A stretch of 64,000 nt of DNA from Aurifilum marmelostoma (lineage: Eukaryota; Ascomycota; Sordariomycetes; Diaporthales; Cryphonectriaceae). The stretch spans positions 124,001 through 188,000 of the forward strand of contig JAMXSV010000022.1 in the NCBI GenBank assembly GCA_027559495.1, in the 5' to 3' direction. Made by a program: the position numbers and the translations under genes. The notes below the pieces were generated by a model. It was not told the DNA's origin and did no database searches. It saw nothing but the letters and a program-made list of their open reading frames with translations. Below are positions 1 to 12,392 of this stretch, piece after piece; positions within the stretch are counted from its first letter, which is position 1; each line of letters starts with the position of its first letter.

Positions 1-254
1 CTATCGGATAGGAAACCAGAGAATAAAGAGCCCAGCCACGAGCCACCAGGCATAGAGGCAGTAATACCACCCTGGACATCAGAACTTGGACCCTTGCAGG
101 TGCCATCGGAGTTGAAGCCCTGCGTGTTGAACTTGCATGCGTACGGCTGCTCGCCGATAAATGCGCTCATGGATGATATATCGAAACCGAACAGCGCACC
201 GCCCACCACGGCGGTGGCAGCAATAAGATAGATATTGCCGACTTTGGGCGTCAT
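1..254 (-). CDS. MFS sugar transporter, N-terminal part (runs off the window edge)
   Basis: Reading the minus strand from the ATG at 254-252 gives an uninterrupted frame to the window edge (84 complete codons). The start MTPKVGNIY is followed by a first membrane helix ending GGALFGFDISSMSAF, the classic first transmembrane segment of fungal sugar porters of the Major Facilitator Superfamily, then an extracellular loop with two cysteines (YACKF, GTCKGP), then GGITASMPGGSWLGSLFSG, the second helix, and SDR at the edge, the beginning of the conserved MFS loop 2-3 motif. Members import hexoses or related sugars by proton symport at the plasma membrane; the substrate cannot be told from this piece. 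No intron is seen in this part. A TATATAT element lies about 60 nt upstream of the ATG. The family call is firm; the substrate and the rest of the gene are unknown. Confidence 0.88.
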   Translation of the reverse strand, partial: MTPKVGNIYLIAATAVVGGALFGFDISSMSAFIGEQPYACKFNTQGFNSDGTCKGPSSDVQGGITASMPGGSWLGSLFSGFLSD

Positions 255-3200
255 CTTATTCTTGTGCCACGAGAGGTTGACAGCGATACAGATGCTTGAT
301 AAAGAGGAAGTGGTATATATGTGTAATGGTTCTCAAAATAAGGATTGGAGTTGACGATCACTGTCGGACCGCTCCAAAGCGTTGAGCATTAAGAGGGAAA
401 GGCGATATGGGTGAAACAAGAGAAAAACTCTCCATGATAGATGCAGGCGAAGAGAGAAGGCATGCCTCCCACTTTATACTTGACTGCAGAATGGCCTGCC
501 ACCCTAAACAACACCCACAACACAACAGCCTTATCCATGCCAGAGACAGCAAAACTCAGATCACCCCATGGGATAAATGCATAGTATCAGGCTGGTTGGT
601 CCGCCGGGGGGGGGGGCGCCTCCACACAATGCAACGACACGAGAGGGCAGGGCCCTGTTGACAGGGAAAGTGGCTCGTCAAGAGCAATGGATGGACGCAA
701 TCAAGATGCAACATAACGTTACGTGGGCTGGGTTGGGATCACCATCGAGGAACAGACGACGGTCACGAGAAGGGGTGTGGTTGGAAAGACGCAGATCTCT
801 TCTGGCAGACCCGACAGGTACTTGCGACATGTACACTCATCCAGGGTGGGCTGCCATGCGTTGACGAGTCAAAGAGCCATGCTGGATGGGGGGGGGGGGA
901 TCTGAAAGGGAGGTGCGAGCAGGAGGGACTAGTCGACGGTCGTCGAGCAGGGAAAGGCATAGCTAGAGCAATGCTGATCCGGTCCAAATACGGAGTAATC
1001 TGGTACTTCTGAGCGTACCACGTTGTTCTCGAAGGCACAGACAAAGGAGCCGTAAGAACTAAAGAAACTGTTGACGAGCAGATGATCTACTGACGCAAGG
1101 ACGTTCTGATGGGCCGACCTTGGATTGGCTCTTTGCTAAACAAGCAATTTTTGGCGAAGGATCCGAACAGCTGACTGCAGACAGGAGACATAGTACGAGA
1201 GAGGTCGACAACAAATTGGGGTGCATCTTTTCGAAAGAGTAAGGTCGCCCAGGGGGAATTCAAGGTTGCGGTGGGCCTTTCGGGTCATCATGAGCCTCGG
1301 CAGCATCGCCTGATACGCAGACGGGAAGAAGAAAAAAGAAGAAAAGGAAAATAAATTAGTAAAACTGAATGCGAGCATATCAGGGACAAGACAGCCAAGG
1401 TCTCATGAGGAGACCCAGGTGAGAGATTTTGTGGCCACGATTGTGGGGGATGTCTCGCGTATGGCCACCACACTGTTACAGAAGGATCTGGCGCATATGC
1501 ACAAGCATGCCAGGACAACAAAGCATGAAGTTGGACACTCGAGGACTCACAGAAGATCCTGGGCCGCGATGTACCTAGTAGTGGAGAAAGTACCGAGAAG
1601 CTTTTCCCCTCGGCACCGTTCGCCCGCAAGCCACACCCTAAGAGTGATGAGGCCCATCTACTGTACCGTACATGGCTCGCGGCAGTCGTTCCCGTAATCC
1701 AATCCTTCCCGAGGTCCTCCTTGGCCAGACAGCCAGGGTATTCATTCTCGCGCCTTGTCGACGCAGTGACGTAGGTTTCTCGCTAGGTTGCCTTTTCTCC
1801 GAACATGTGTGAAATTAAGCGGTAGCTTGTAATGTGATATCAGACGAGGACTTGAGAGAACAAAAGGAAGGGTGGAAAGCGCGGTGGTTGTCACCCTCGA
1901 GATCATGTGCCTGAAAAGTGGTGTATGTACCAGGTGGTCGGATCTCGTCTTCTTTCTCTATTTCCTCCACCCTCTCCAAGATTTGGGCCGAGTATTCTGC
2001 CCCGTGGAGAGACAAACATTGGAGTCTGGAGAAGAGAGTCTGGAGATGGTGGGCCAGGGTGCCACGTCGAGCCACATTTGCAGTGAGCAGAGAGGTGGTA
2101 TCATATTCCTCGGGGGGGGGTCTTTGAAAATATTTCTATTGTTATTGTCTCACCCACCTGCTCTCCACAGAAAATCCCCCAGAGACGCCGAGCCAATTGC
2201 ATTGTCACTTTGGCGAGCTCTGATCACTGATCACTGCCAACTCCGATTCCGCCCGCCCTTTTGAGTTCAGATCCTCATAGACTGCGAAGCTGGGGTAGGA
2301 CAAACATCCATCTGGAGTAGCTGACTTGACTGATCATGTCGCGCCCCAGCTGGTAGCTTTGACCCACCCGGGTCTCCACCCCAAGGCGGTGGACGGACGG
2401 ACTTTCAATTTCATTTTCCCTAGGAATATCCTGCTGCTTTACGTGATGACAATGGCGGTGGTGGGCTTTCGTCTCTTTGCACCTCATGATTTAGCTAGCA
2501 GGCCAAAGGATGTTTGATAATCTCGTAAGTGGTGCGAGCGACTTATTGACCAAAAAACGGCCACTCTCCTGGTCGCCGAGGAAGCGGGGTCAGACTTTCG
2601 ATACTCCAGCTTGCCGCAGGGTCAAGCTTTTTTCAACGGCCGATTTGCGCCTCTCCAGGGTTCCACCGTCCTGCAGGGTAGGATTTATCGAGGCCTGAGA
2701 ACGAGGCGCCATACTATATCAACGGACCGATTAAGAGAGTTATGCCCAAACCAGCGTAGACTGCGCTGATGTCTCGTGGAGCCACTGGACTGTGGCAGTT
2801 GCAGGGTCATACTTTATTTCCACAGGTCACCCTAGGTCTCGAGTATCTTGCCAAGGTCGTGCAGTACATGGGCTTTACTATCGTGATGTGCAGGTGTGGT
2901 CCTAAAGGGGAAGGCAAAAAGCAGCCCGAGTGGATTGCATTGGCCGGGTGTGGTGGCAGCATCACATGCATCGGTCCTCGTAGGGCGTAGTCCGTCATCC
3001 ACCGTACCATCGTCTCGCAAGAGTTGGGCTGATGATGTTTGCTGTCAAACCCTGAGTGACTTTGTGATATAGTACATAATACTTCCCACCATCTCCACCT
3101 AGAAAGTTTCATATCCCCGGTTTCGTAGGTAACCTCGTCTTACAATGCCCAAAGTCATGATTTCTTGCGCGGCCGCAGTCAATAAGTCAAGGAGATGGAA

Positions 3201-4360
3201 TACGTGATCCAGCGAGCGTGGCGACCACCTCTCGATCTACAATGACCATTGTTTGCCTTTCTCACAAAAGCTACAGCACAATAGAAGGAAGACTGCGGAC
3301 TGTCTACAATATTTAAGGTGGGTGAAGTGGCTTGGTTCAGCACTGAGGAAGATACGTTTCATGGTCGTCCTCCAGTCGCATTAGTCTCCTAAGCCGGCCT
3401 GACCCGGCCGATCCTGGACGTTGCCTGCGGCTCGCCACCAGGACGGATGAATGCCCTTTGTCGTTGAGCCCCTCTAGTGCCTCCCTGCCTTGGCAGCACG
3501 ACAGGTCGGCAACGTGGCTAATGCAGTTTACAGACAGTATAGAACCCTAGGAATCTATATTTGAATAGAATAATTGAATTTATATCAGATTCCCTAAGAC
3601 TTGCTTCAGCCTTTTAGTATAGTCTTCGTTATTCACCCTTGTCACCAAAAAGTGTTCTTTTCTATACCAGAACTCGGGCGCTGTTGCACGTGCAAGAGGA
3701 CAGAAGATCAAGTGATAGGCCAGGGCCACGTCAACCTAGGCGTGCTGTGTCGTGAGAACGGCGGCGAACGAAGGCCAACGAGGCACGGGACCAGGGCGAA
3801 GAGCGTGCTATAGACCTCCCTATATGGCCCCTGAAATCATTTCAATAGGTCAGAAGGCAAGAAATATGTATTGTTCTATATCTGACGATAAAAACGTTGG
3901 TGGGCGGTCCCTCTTAGACTTACTACGTGGCCCCTCAGGACCCACCTGCGTCCCGTGTCCCTAGTTATATCATACGGGCCACTACAAAATGTCTTTTAAA
4001 ACTTTATCAATGGTCAAGCAAAGTTTGTTAGTTGCTACTTGTAGATTAGAGAGATATGTTTTGAGCATGCTATAGGGAGCACATTCTGGGTTGCTGAAAG
4101 CATGGGACGTCATGGGATATCTATCCTGCGCACAGGCAACACTTATACTAAGTTCTATCAAGAGATGTGTCGCGCTCCCAAGCTTCGCTCGATTCTTCTC
4201 TCTTTTCTCTTTTCTTCCAGAGCTGACTCCTTACGCGAATGGTCACTGGCAGAAGTGACAATCCTCCTCTTGGTTCTCAAGCTGATTTGGCGACGATAGA
4301 TCTGAAGTCTACCGTGTATTCTCCTTTTCTTTGAGTAGGTAGTGAGCTGTTCGAAGGCCC
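255..4360. other. Long intergenic region, no gene recognised
   Basis: No frame in this 4.1 kb looks like a protein: open frames on both strands are short, overlap one another and carry no recognisable motif. It holds poly-G runs at 606-616 (11), 888-899 (12) and 2112-2120 (9). A bulged inverted repeat flanks an AT-rich core around 3552-3596 (GGAATCTATAT versus ATATCAGATTCC). The last part (about 3530-4100) is more AT-rich than the rest and could be old repeat sequence, but I recognise no element. Confidence 0.6.
314..320 (-). promoter_or_regulatory. Possible TATA box of the sugar transporter
   Basis: TATATAT lies about 60 nt upstream of the transporter ATG on the minus strand. It is the only such element close to this start. 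The position is compatible with a short 5' leader, but no transcription start is known. Confidence 0.35.
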
Positions 4361-4729
4361 TACAGTCGTATACAACTTCGCATCACTCAGTGCCGAGAGG
4401 GCGACGCTGTTATCCTCGTGACGGGCACCACCTATCCCTTTCCAGGACCTGGTTCTACTTTCGACGAGAAGCGCCTGACCGTTTCGATATCTCGACAGAA
4501 GTGCGGGCTTGTGGTGGTGGGTGACATAAATGTCACTGGTGTCATCGTGGACGAGGATGAGGAGGACACTGGCGAACGCAAGCGCAAGCGCAAGCACAAG
4601 GCCCCAGAGGGTCGGTTCGTGATCGAGGGACCCAATGGCGAGGTATACATCACCAAGGCCACTATGCTGCGCAATTTCCATGTCAAATGCCACAAGTCTG
4701 GCCAGGTGGTGTCCATGCCTGTTAGTTAA
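4361..4729 (+). pseudogene. Orphan C-terminal fragment of an SF1 (DNA2/NAM7-like) helicase
   Basis: One frame reads QCREGDAVILVTGTTYPFPG, then RLTVSISRQKCGLVVVGDIN, and ends at a TAA at 4727-4729. The first matches the 'Q-G-x-E-x-D-x-V' motif V region and the second the 'R-L-N-V-x-x-S-R-x-x-x-x-L-x-V-x-G-D' motif VI of superfamily 1 helicases of the AAA_11/AAA_12 type found in many filamentous fungi. The next part has a basic stretch (RKRKRKHK) and KATMLRNFH, which looks like a natural C-terminus with its own stop. The expected Gly of motif V is Cys. No Walker A, DEAA box or other upstream helicase motif is visible in the preceding 4 kb in any frame, and sequence before about 4361 stops resembling the family. 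I read it as the truncated 3' end of a lost or transposed gene. It could also be a last exon whose partners I failed to see. Confidence 0.55.
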
Positions 4730-5808
4730 GCTCTCGTACGAATTGTTATAAACATGCAACGTAGATGCAAGAAGACGAATCTTCATGTCTTCCAAGGGTG
4801 GTGCTCGAGTTTCCTTGGGCTCGGTTCGTTGCTTTTGTTTTTCCTTTCTCCCCTCGATAACAATTTATGTCCTCGAGTGCCTCTGGCAGGAGCATATTGG
4901 TGTATCCTCCAATGAGGAGCCAACTTGAACACATGTTTTGAGCTTTTTTCCCACCTACTCATGCATCTCTTCTGGGAAGAAGACCCTTTGTGATTGTTGC
5001 TGTGGCTGATGTGGAAAGTTTTGGACTTGCCCAGAGAATGCTTTGACCACTTGGTGTGGGGCCCGTTGTTGAGTAATGACGATGACTTGGATAACCATTT
5101 ACCGTGCACGGCTCTTGCTCTGATGGTTCTATACAGTGACCTCGTGTGGTCCCTGGCAATGAGCCTTGTGCCGGGTAGGCTGAGTGTAGCCCTGTTTATA
5201 TGGATGCGAGGACGATCCTGCGCGGTCGAATCGTGAGAAAAACTATGTCACATATATATAATGCCACCGTAGATTCACGACTAAAGCCGTGGTTGTAATT
5301 GAGCTCAAGTGGTTCTGTTTTAAAATTGATTATGCTCTCAAAGCGTCCTGACCATGAATAATTCATATATGCCGCGAGGCGATGCCCTCTCCGCAAATCT
5401 GCGAGGGTCGCCTGGGCCGGCCGACCATGAAAACATGAGTGCAGCCTCCAGCGGTAGCCTTGCGGCGTTCCCGTCCACTGCCACCTGTGGCACTACTGGA
5501 GCACCTGATGAAAAGAGAGGGAGGGATGGGGGCTGTGCGCATTAAAACAAATTGCGACGCTTCCTCTCGGTCTTGACCATTCGAGTCCCCAGTCACTTGA
5601 TCTGGAGCCTGCTCGGCTTTTCTATGGCCGGCTGATTGGTCCATGCCCAGCCCTCGCGTTCTCGCTCATGGAAATGTCGAGTATGGCCATCTTGAATTTC
5701 CTCCTCTCCACCGCCACACCCCTGGCCGCGGAGCCCGCTCTCCATGCTTATACCTAAGCCTATCCAAACACGAGAAGAAAAGATCGAACGCTGGTGTATT
5801 CGGGATCC
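4730..5808. other. Intergenic region between helicase fragment and KGD4
   Basis: About 1.1 kb with no recognisable gene. The right end should contain the 3' untranslated region of KGD4. Nothing else is supported. Confidence 0.5.
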
Positions 5809-6275
5809 TCACGCCGCGATAGAGGCGCCTCCGCTCTCGATAGCCTCGATCTCCTCCGCGGACCAAACAGTCCGTCTGAAGCGGGCGGGGAGCTCATCGC
5901 GGTCGAAGAAGATGCCCTTTCCCGGGTTGATGGAGGGCAGGGCGGCTGCAGGGGCGGCTCCTATGCCAGACTCCGCGGTGCGGGTCCACGTCTTGCGGAG
6001 AGGGCCATACTGCTGGGAACGCTGGCGATATTCAGAGAAGGAGGCGTGGGAGGTCTGGCTGAAGTCCTCGGGTAGGGAGTTGGAAGGTGAAGCAGGATGA
6101 GGCTGAGGGGTGTGGTCAACCACCGCTAGGAATATATAGTCAGCAAGCGTGTAGTTGAGACATATGCTATTAGGCTTGACAACCTACAAGGGATTGTGCG
6201 CTTTCCGAGAAACCTAATGGAGGGGACACGCTCGGCGTGGGCAGCAGCCTGGCGCAGTGCTCTGGTTGCAAACAT
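5809..6275 (-). CDS. kgd4: Kgd4/Ymr31 family protein: E3-recruiting subunit of 2-oxoglutarate dehydrogenase
   Basis: Two exons on the minus strand: 6275-6188 and 6125-5809, with a 62-nt intron (donor GTAGGT, branch-like GCTGAC, acceptor TAG) and a codon split 1/2. The product is 134 residues. Exon 1 encodes a short basic mitochondrial presequence followed by IRFLGKRTIP, and exon 2 begins VVDHTPQPHPASP. The C-terminus is LPARFRRTVWSAEEIEAIES followed by GGA. These three blocks are the hallmarks of Kgd4/YMR31, formerly counted as mitochondrial small-subunit protein S36. The family tethers the E3 dihydrolipoamide dehydrogenase to the 2-oxoglutarate dehydrogenase core in the mitochondrial matrix. 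The length is normal. A polypurine tract (6564-6592, polypyrimidine on the sense strand) lies about 290 nt upstream of the ATG. Both splice sites restore the conserved reading, so the model is secure. Confidence 0.9.
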
Positions 6276-8258
6276 TTTGACCTTGCTAGTGTGGAGAAGG
6301 GCAGGACCTCTTCTGGCTGTGTTATGCTGGGCCGTCTATTGGGTGTGAATGGAGGTTGGCTTGTTGATGGCGGTGGTGTTGGCAACCTCGGCGAGGGCGG
6401 GGATGAGTAAAATGAGTAGATGGACACTGGGATCTCTGTTTGAAGATGTTGATCGCAGCAAAGTCAAGATGAATATTCTGATATAGGGCACAGGGGCTGG
6501 TGGCGGTGAAATATGGAAGGCTGAAACAACAGGGGAGACAAGAAGGAGGAGAGTTTGGAAGTTGGGAGAGGAGGGAGAGGAGGGAGGAGGAGCAGGAAGA
6601 CTTGGGAAAAGGCAGATAATCGCCGAGGGTGCTTTTTTTGGTGGAGGATTGAAAATCACAAGCTTGCAGGTGGTCCGTGTCTGAACCGACGACTTACTAG
6701 GCACTTCCCCAAATTTGAAAAAAACATGCCTGTGCAAGGGTTCTCCAGGCTGCTGGACCGGAGCAGCCCAGACACTGTCCAGGGGGTTGCCACAGCGGGG
6801 GATTGGCAGACTGCACGCGGAGTTAGTGAGACAGGTGCTGGGCCGCAGCACCACATTGGCTGCACAAGCTCCGAACTCCGGAGCCGCTCCAAGCCTCTAG
6901 AGGCGCTACAAATTGCAACCAGTGCCTCAAACACGCCATATTCAGTCTCCATCGACCCACATATAGCGGTCCTCCCCGCACTGCTGGGTGTCGCAAGCAG
7001 TTTTGCTTCTGATAAGGCCACCCTAAACCCAAGACGTCATTTCATGTTGTAATTCCCTCAAGCAACGGCAATGCAGGGAGTGATGCAGGGACATTGACCT
7101 TTCCCGGAGAACGAGGAATGGGGAGATGGATCACCTCTCTTGGTCGTGTTCCGAATCTCACCACCACACTCGGCAGGTCTATTCGAGCTTCTGACCCGTA
7201 CCATTAATCCCCCGATGTGGCGCAGATTCAGCCCTACCTCGGGCACCTGTCACCCATCCATCACATCTTGCAGTTTCTGACAGGAAGTCATGCCCGGGCA
7301 TCTAACATTGCTATAGCATATCCTGTAGACTCAAGCGCGCATGGTACTATATGTGTTATAGACATCATGGCATGCAGAGTATGATCTCTAATCCAGAACA
7401 TCGCTTGTGGAGAGCATACTTGGGTGCTGAAGCAAAGGCAATGTAGCCCTGTAGAGTTGTGTGCTGACCTTCGTGGTTTGACCATGAATACGAGCCGGAT
7501 CAGCATGCAATTGATCATTAGCACTGTGGCTTGAGATTTCAGGCCCTGTCCGGCCTCCTGCACATGCCATTAGTATCTCAATCCATGACATAGCCCCACC
7601 CAGTTCTAGTAGGTCTCGAAATTCTCCTTTGTACAAGAGGCTAAGGCAGTAAGTCGATATTGGAAAACTTTTGGAAAGTTATATGCCATTTCCTTTGGGC
7701 AGGTCTTACCGTGCTAGCACAAAATGGCTTTCTCTTCACTCTTTTTTCTTCCCGATTTTTCCCATCCGTCTTATCCCCATCCTGTGCTTCCAAGTCTGTC
7801 CTGCCTCCTATTCTGAGGGCTCTTGTAAGGCATCTTATATAGCAACAACTTGGAAACCTTGTGCTGCGGATGCACCCGTGAATCTGGTGTTTTGGTGGAA
7901 GTTGGGCAACAACAGATGTAGGACAGCTGGCTGTCAGCTGGTCTGAGCTTTCTCAGGGATACCCATGTCCCCAGCTCGGGTTACCAGGCATGCCAGGCAC
8001 ACTAGAGTACCACACTGTAGAAAGTGCACTGCAACATGTGAATGCAACCCGTGTTCCTCTAAACACGACTCCAATGCGATATCACTACTGATGCCTTCAC
8101 TGGATCTGCCCTTCTTCTTAGGGACCTCAATACGTTCAGGCACTTCCCTCTGGACTCTGAATCCTATAATTATCACAGGAAGCATACAGAGTCGATGCCA
8201 CATCAAAGTTCGCCCCTGGCAGTCTCGGAAGCAAGCCCATCCCCAAGAGGCCGTCAAA
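6276..8258. other. Divergent promoter region between kgd4 and pnk1
   Basis: Two kilobases with no recognised coding sequence, holding the promoters of both flanking, divergently transcribed genes. Open frames here (for example 6336-6854 minus and 6555-7052 plus) overlap each other on opposite strands and show no conserved motif. A 29-nt pure-purine stretch (GGGAGAGGAGGGAGAGGAGG and following) lies at 6564-6592. Confidence 0.55.
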
Positions 8259-9757
8259 ATGCCTGCATCCAAACGGGGCGCAGATGACGAGAACGATCCC
8301 TCCATCTCGCCCCCACCTGTCAAACGAAAGGCCCAGGCCCAAAGCAACATTACAAGTCTGTCCTGCCCCTCCTTGGACTATCATTGTCATGACACCATTC
8401 TCTACACTCCTTTTCTGTCAAGCTGACCTGATTCCTCGTAGAGAGTGCCGTTGCCAACTTCTTCACCCCAACCTCCCAGAAGCCCAACATCGAAGCACAA
8501 GTCTCCTGGAACGAACTACACGCTGACGGCAAACCACCGTCCCTGCTGCGCGGTCAGTACAAGACATCCAACAAGTACGGTGCCGAAGATCCAACCGCAA
8601 AGAGACCGAAGATCGCCGCCTTCGACCTCGACGGCACTATCATCACTACTGCCTCCGGCAAGACCTTTGGTGACAATGCAGCCGACTGGAAATGGTGGGA
8701 TCACTCCGTCCCTATCAAGCTACGGTCCCTCTATGAGGATGGCTACAGGGTCGTCATCTTCTCCAACCAGGGCGGCATCTCTCTTGGGAATACCTCTCGC
8801 GATCCCAAGGCCAAGGGCCCAAGAAGTCCCAAGAATCCCAAGCGCCTGCCCGCATGGAAGCAGAAGGTCACCGCCGTTCTCGCAGAGCTTGACATCCCGG
8901 TCTCAATATACGCAGCCACCCTGAAAGACGTCTTTCGAAAGCCAGGCCTGGGTATGTGGCACGCCATGTGCAAGGATTACAACGTGCCCCACGACGAAGT
9001 CGACAAGGAGGCGAGCATATTCGTTGGAGATGCCGGTGGTCGAACGGCGAAACCTGCCTCTGGTGGGAAAAAGACCATCGCGAAGGACTTCAGCTGCTCT
9101 GATCGAAATTTCGCCCACAACATTGGCATCCGGTATGCCACTCCGGAGGAGTTCTTCCTAGCCGAAGAGTCCCGGGACTTTAGCAGAGACTTCGAACCGT
9201 CATCTTTCGCCTTCTCAGAGAAGTCCGACATCGTCTTTGAGAAGAAGAAAGACCTCGAGATTGTCATATTTAGTGGGCCTCCGGGGGCTGGCAAGTCCAC
9301 CTTCTACTGGACCTACCTGAAACCCTTGGGCTATCAGAGGGTGAACCAGGACATCCTCAGGACCAGGGACAACTGCGTCAAGGCTGCCAAGGACCACCTC
9401 GCCAGTGGCGAGTCCGTCGTGATCGATAACACCAACCCAGCCCCGGAGACACGCAAGGTATGGGCGGACCTGGCAGAGACAGTTCAAAAATCATCAAAGA
9501 CACGACCGTTCGTCCGATGTGTCTGGTTCCGGACACCATTGCTCGTCGCTGAGCACAACAACGTCGTCCGTTCTATGAACGAGGCGCTCAATCCCGAGGC
9601 GAGGGACCTGGTCCCAAAGCTGGCTTTCAATAGCTTCTTCAGCAGGTTCAAGGAGCCCGATGCCGAAAAGGAGCCTCTAGATGAAGTCGTGCCGATTGAC
9701 TTCGAATTTCGAGGCAGCAAGGATGACTATACTCGGTGGAGTCGTTACTGGGTCTGA
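8259..9757 (+). CDS. pnk1: Bifunctional polynucleotide kinase 3'-phosphatase (PNKP)
   Basis: Exons 8259-8355 and 8442-9757, with an 86-nt intron (donor GTCTGT, acceptor CGTAG) and a codon split 1/2. The protein has 470 residues. It repairs DNA strand-break ends in the nucleus by removing 3'-phosphates and adding 5'-phosphates. The N-terminus is short and basic with AVANFFTP, a PIP-box-like or fungal PNKP signature, and there is no FHA domain, as in other fungi. The phosphatase domain carries the HAD nucleophile motif AAFDLDGTI (Asp94, Asp96), IFSNQGG, and the acidic motif FVGDAGGR. The kinase domain has a Walker A motif GPPGAGKST at about residues 311-319, VNQDILRT and VIDNTNP, and ends YTRWSRYWV. 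All key residues are present. The ATG sits in a good context (TCAAAATGCC). It is convergent with the carboxypeptidase gene downstream. Confidence 0.93.
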
Positions 9758-10320
9758 GCGTCTAGCAGCATGGCTTCAATCTCTTGCTTGAATGCCAGCA
9801 CACGAAAATGATGCCTTGCTTCCATGAATATGCGTTACGGCATGAGACCGTCCACCATTTTCATGTACTGTTGTTGGGCTTTGCTCTTCTCCAGCTCTTG
9901 TTGGCAGACTCTTATGGGACCCGCGGAAGCTTTGGCTGCCTCTTCAGGAGTGACAACGTCAAAGCTTTAATGATTCGTCGTCATTCCATAAAATCTCCAT
10001 GCAGTGAGGCTCGGCCGTCAGGAATAGGAGTAATCCAATAGAATTGGGCATTGGGGCATGTGTCTCCCGGACGTTCACGCATGTGTGTGGCCATCTCCAA
10101 GCCATGGACTCCCTCCGGCACTAAAGCTGCGCACAGGCAAGACCTGTCTTTCTAAGTCTGACAGAACTAAGCTTACTCTTACGATACATGTCTTTCACTG
10201 CGGTTTCTCAATTCTGAGCGAAGTATGCTGACATCACATTCAGGGCGCATTCTGGGAGACGGCTTCGACATCAAGCTTAATTGTCTACCATGTCCATTCA
10301 CCTACGAGGCTGGGGCTGTA
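9758..10320. other. Convergent 3' region between pnk1 and the carboxypeptidase gene
   Basis: These 563 nt should contain the two facing 3' untranslated regions. No gene or clear structural element is seen. Confidence 0.5.
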
Positions 10321-12248
10321 TCACAGTGGCGTGGTACCTGTGTAGTTTCCGGTTTGCGTGGTGAAGTCTCCCTGCTCGGTGAGGCTGTCGATGCGGCCTA
10401 GCAGGAACTCTAGCTGTCTGTACCCCGCGCCAGGGACATACTGGGGGATCTCATGCCCGGCAAGGTCGACCGTGACGAAGGTCAGGCCGCGCTCGGTATG
10501 CGTCGTTCCGAAGTAGCCTCCACCCGCGACTAAGCCCACAGAGATGGCGGGAATCTCCGACTGGTAAAAGGTCTCCGCGATAGCGGCGCCAATGGTCGGG
10601 TTGTATGGCACGAAGAACTTGTCCGTGAAGGGCGAGGAGGAGAAACCCTGGGCTCCGTTCCAAGTCATGTTATTCAGAGTGGCTAGCGTGCCGTTGGTGA
10701 TGATGAGGTAGTCCAGGTTGCCGCTGCCAACGATAACGTTGTTCGTGCGCTCAACGACACCGGCCAGGACGGTGAAACTGGACGGCTGCGAGCCCTCCAG
10801 GCCCAGCGTGTCATCTCCGCAGATGGCATAATCGACATGTGGGTCTAAGTTCAGAGCGTCTTGGACATCCGACCGATTGAAGTAGTTGTTGGGTCCGTCG
10901 CCAAGAGAGGGGAACCCAAGCTCATCCCAAAGGAATGGGCAGAAGTCGGTGATGTGGTAGAAGTTGAAGCACGGGTTGACGTACAGTGCCGCGAGGTAGA
11001 TGTCGTCCAGGACGTCACATTCGGACCTCGAGAGATTGCCCGTGCCGAGGGAGGTGGGGGTTGGGAATTTGCCGGCCGGGGGAAACGTGAGGGCCAGGTC
11101 CATGAAGGCATTGTAACCACAAAGCTCGGCGCGCTCGTTGATTGCCTCCACAAAGGAGTCGTTGAGGTTCAAGAGGCCGTTCCACTTGTTCAGGAACTGC
11201 ACCGCAGGCGCCTCCTCAAGCACAGCGCCCGATCCGATGCTAGGGTCATTGATTTGTATTCCCTTGACATTGTAGTAAGTCGTGTCATTTTGGTCCAAGA
11301 AGTAACTGGCAATGTAAGGCACATCTGGTCAAGACGAAAACAGGTTAGCAGATCTTCATCTCACGGTGTGTGACCCCGCCTTCAGACGTTGTCCACCCCA
11401 CAAGAGACACAGACTGGAATGAGGCGGCCGCTTTGCCGAAGTCCCAAGACCAGCCTATAACAGGGGCTCGATAGTCTGAGTTGTCTGACTTACACATTCC
11501 CGCATACGATTCTCCAGTGAGGTAAACATCAAAACCCTGCATGTCAAAGGTCTCGATGAAGTTCTTCCAGAAGCCGGCAAAATCGGCCGCAACATCGGTC
11601 TCATTCTTGATCGTGGCGGGCACCCCAGGGGCCGCCAGAGACAGCCCAGTTCCGACAGGCTGATCGATCCAGACCATGTTGGTCAGGTTGGTCCAGGAAA
11701 ACGGATTGGGCTGCGGCTCATACGTTCCAGACTGCCACTGGAAAGGTCCGTTTTCCTGGAACAGACCGTCCATAGAGCTGCATCCTGGGCCACCGTTCAG
11801 CCAGATGACGATCTCATTGCTGGCGGCAGGGTTCTCGGACGGGAAGAACCAGAAGAACAGCTCGTTGGCCGTGGCGTTGGTCGCATTCAGGCTGCTGATG
11901 GGCAGGCGTCCGGCGTAGGACTCTCCCAGGTCGAAATTCACTTCTGGCACGCCGGTTCCATTGACGGCAAACCCTGTTTCATTTTGTTGACGTGTGAGTC
12001 ACCACGAGCTATTGCCAACTTGGGGTTCTCAGGAGGAATTGATGACATGTTATATCCTAACCTTCTGTCTTGGGAGTCAAGAAGCTCGGGCTGTCGCTCG
12101 ACGCGCGCTTCTGGGGAGCTGCTGGCCTGGGAGCACTCTTGGGCGCTCTGCTCTTCAGGGTGGCGGCGTGTCTATGAGGGTTGTCCGTGGCAAGCACGCC
12201 CGCGACGCCGAGCAGCGCCGGCAACACTAGGAAGGCGGGAATATGCAT
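10321..12248 (-). CDS. Secreted serine carboxypeptidase, peptidase family S10
   Basis: Three exons on the minus strand: 12248-12062, 11973-11494 and 11324-10321, with introns of 88 and 169 nt. Every junction lands in conserved sequence. The protein has 556 residues. Residues 1-20 (MHIPAFLVLPALLGVAGVLA) form a signal peptide, followed by a basic pro-region. The mature part begins near FAVNGTGVPEVNFDLGESYA, and the substrate-binding WLNGGPGCSS follows. The catalytic triad is Ser218 in TGESYAGMYVPYI, Asp427 in GNLDYLIITNG and His513 in AGHEIPQYVP. Several N-x-T/S sites suggest glycosylation. This most resembles the carboxypeptidase S1 type of filamentous fungi, which releases C-terminal residues from peptides outside the cell or in the vacuole. 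The second intron splits the codon just after the nucleophile motif. TATAAA lies about 145 nt upstream of the ATG. Confidence 0.92.
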
Positions 12249-12392
12249 CTCGACGTCAGGACGGAGAGATTGAGGACAGGAAGGAGGGGGAAGATGGATG
12301 AGTAGAAAGCGCACGAGCACTCAACAGACGACGAGAGGTGAGAGGTACCTCGCAGGCAACCGCAGCCGACGATTGTCGGATTGCGACCGCAC

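Noticed and set aside
4277..4795. 172-codon minus-strand frame opposite the helicase fragment
   Set aside because: It is the antisense shadow of the helicase motifs, which are clearly the coding strand.
6336..6854. 172-codon minus-strand frame upstream of kgd4
   Set aside because: Proline/serine-rich because it runs through the polypyrimidine leader; overlapped by an equally long plus-strand frame.
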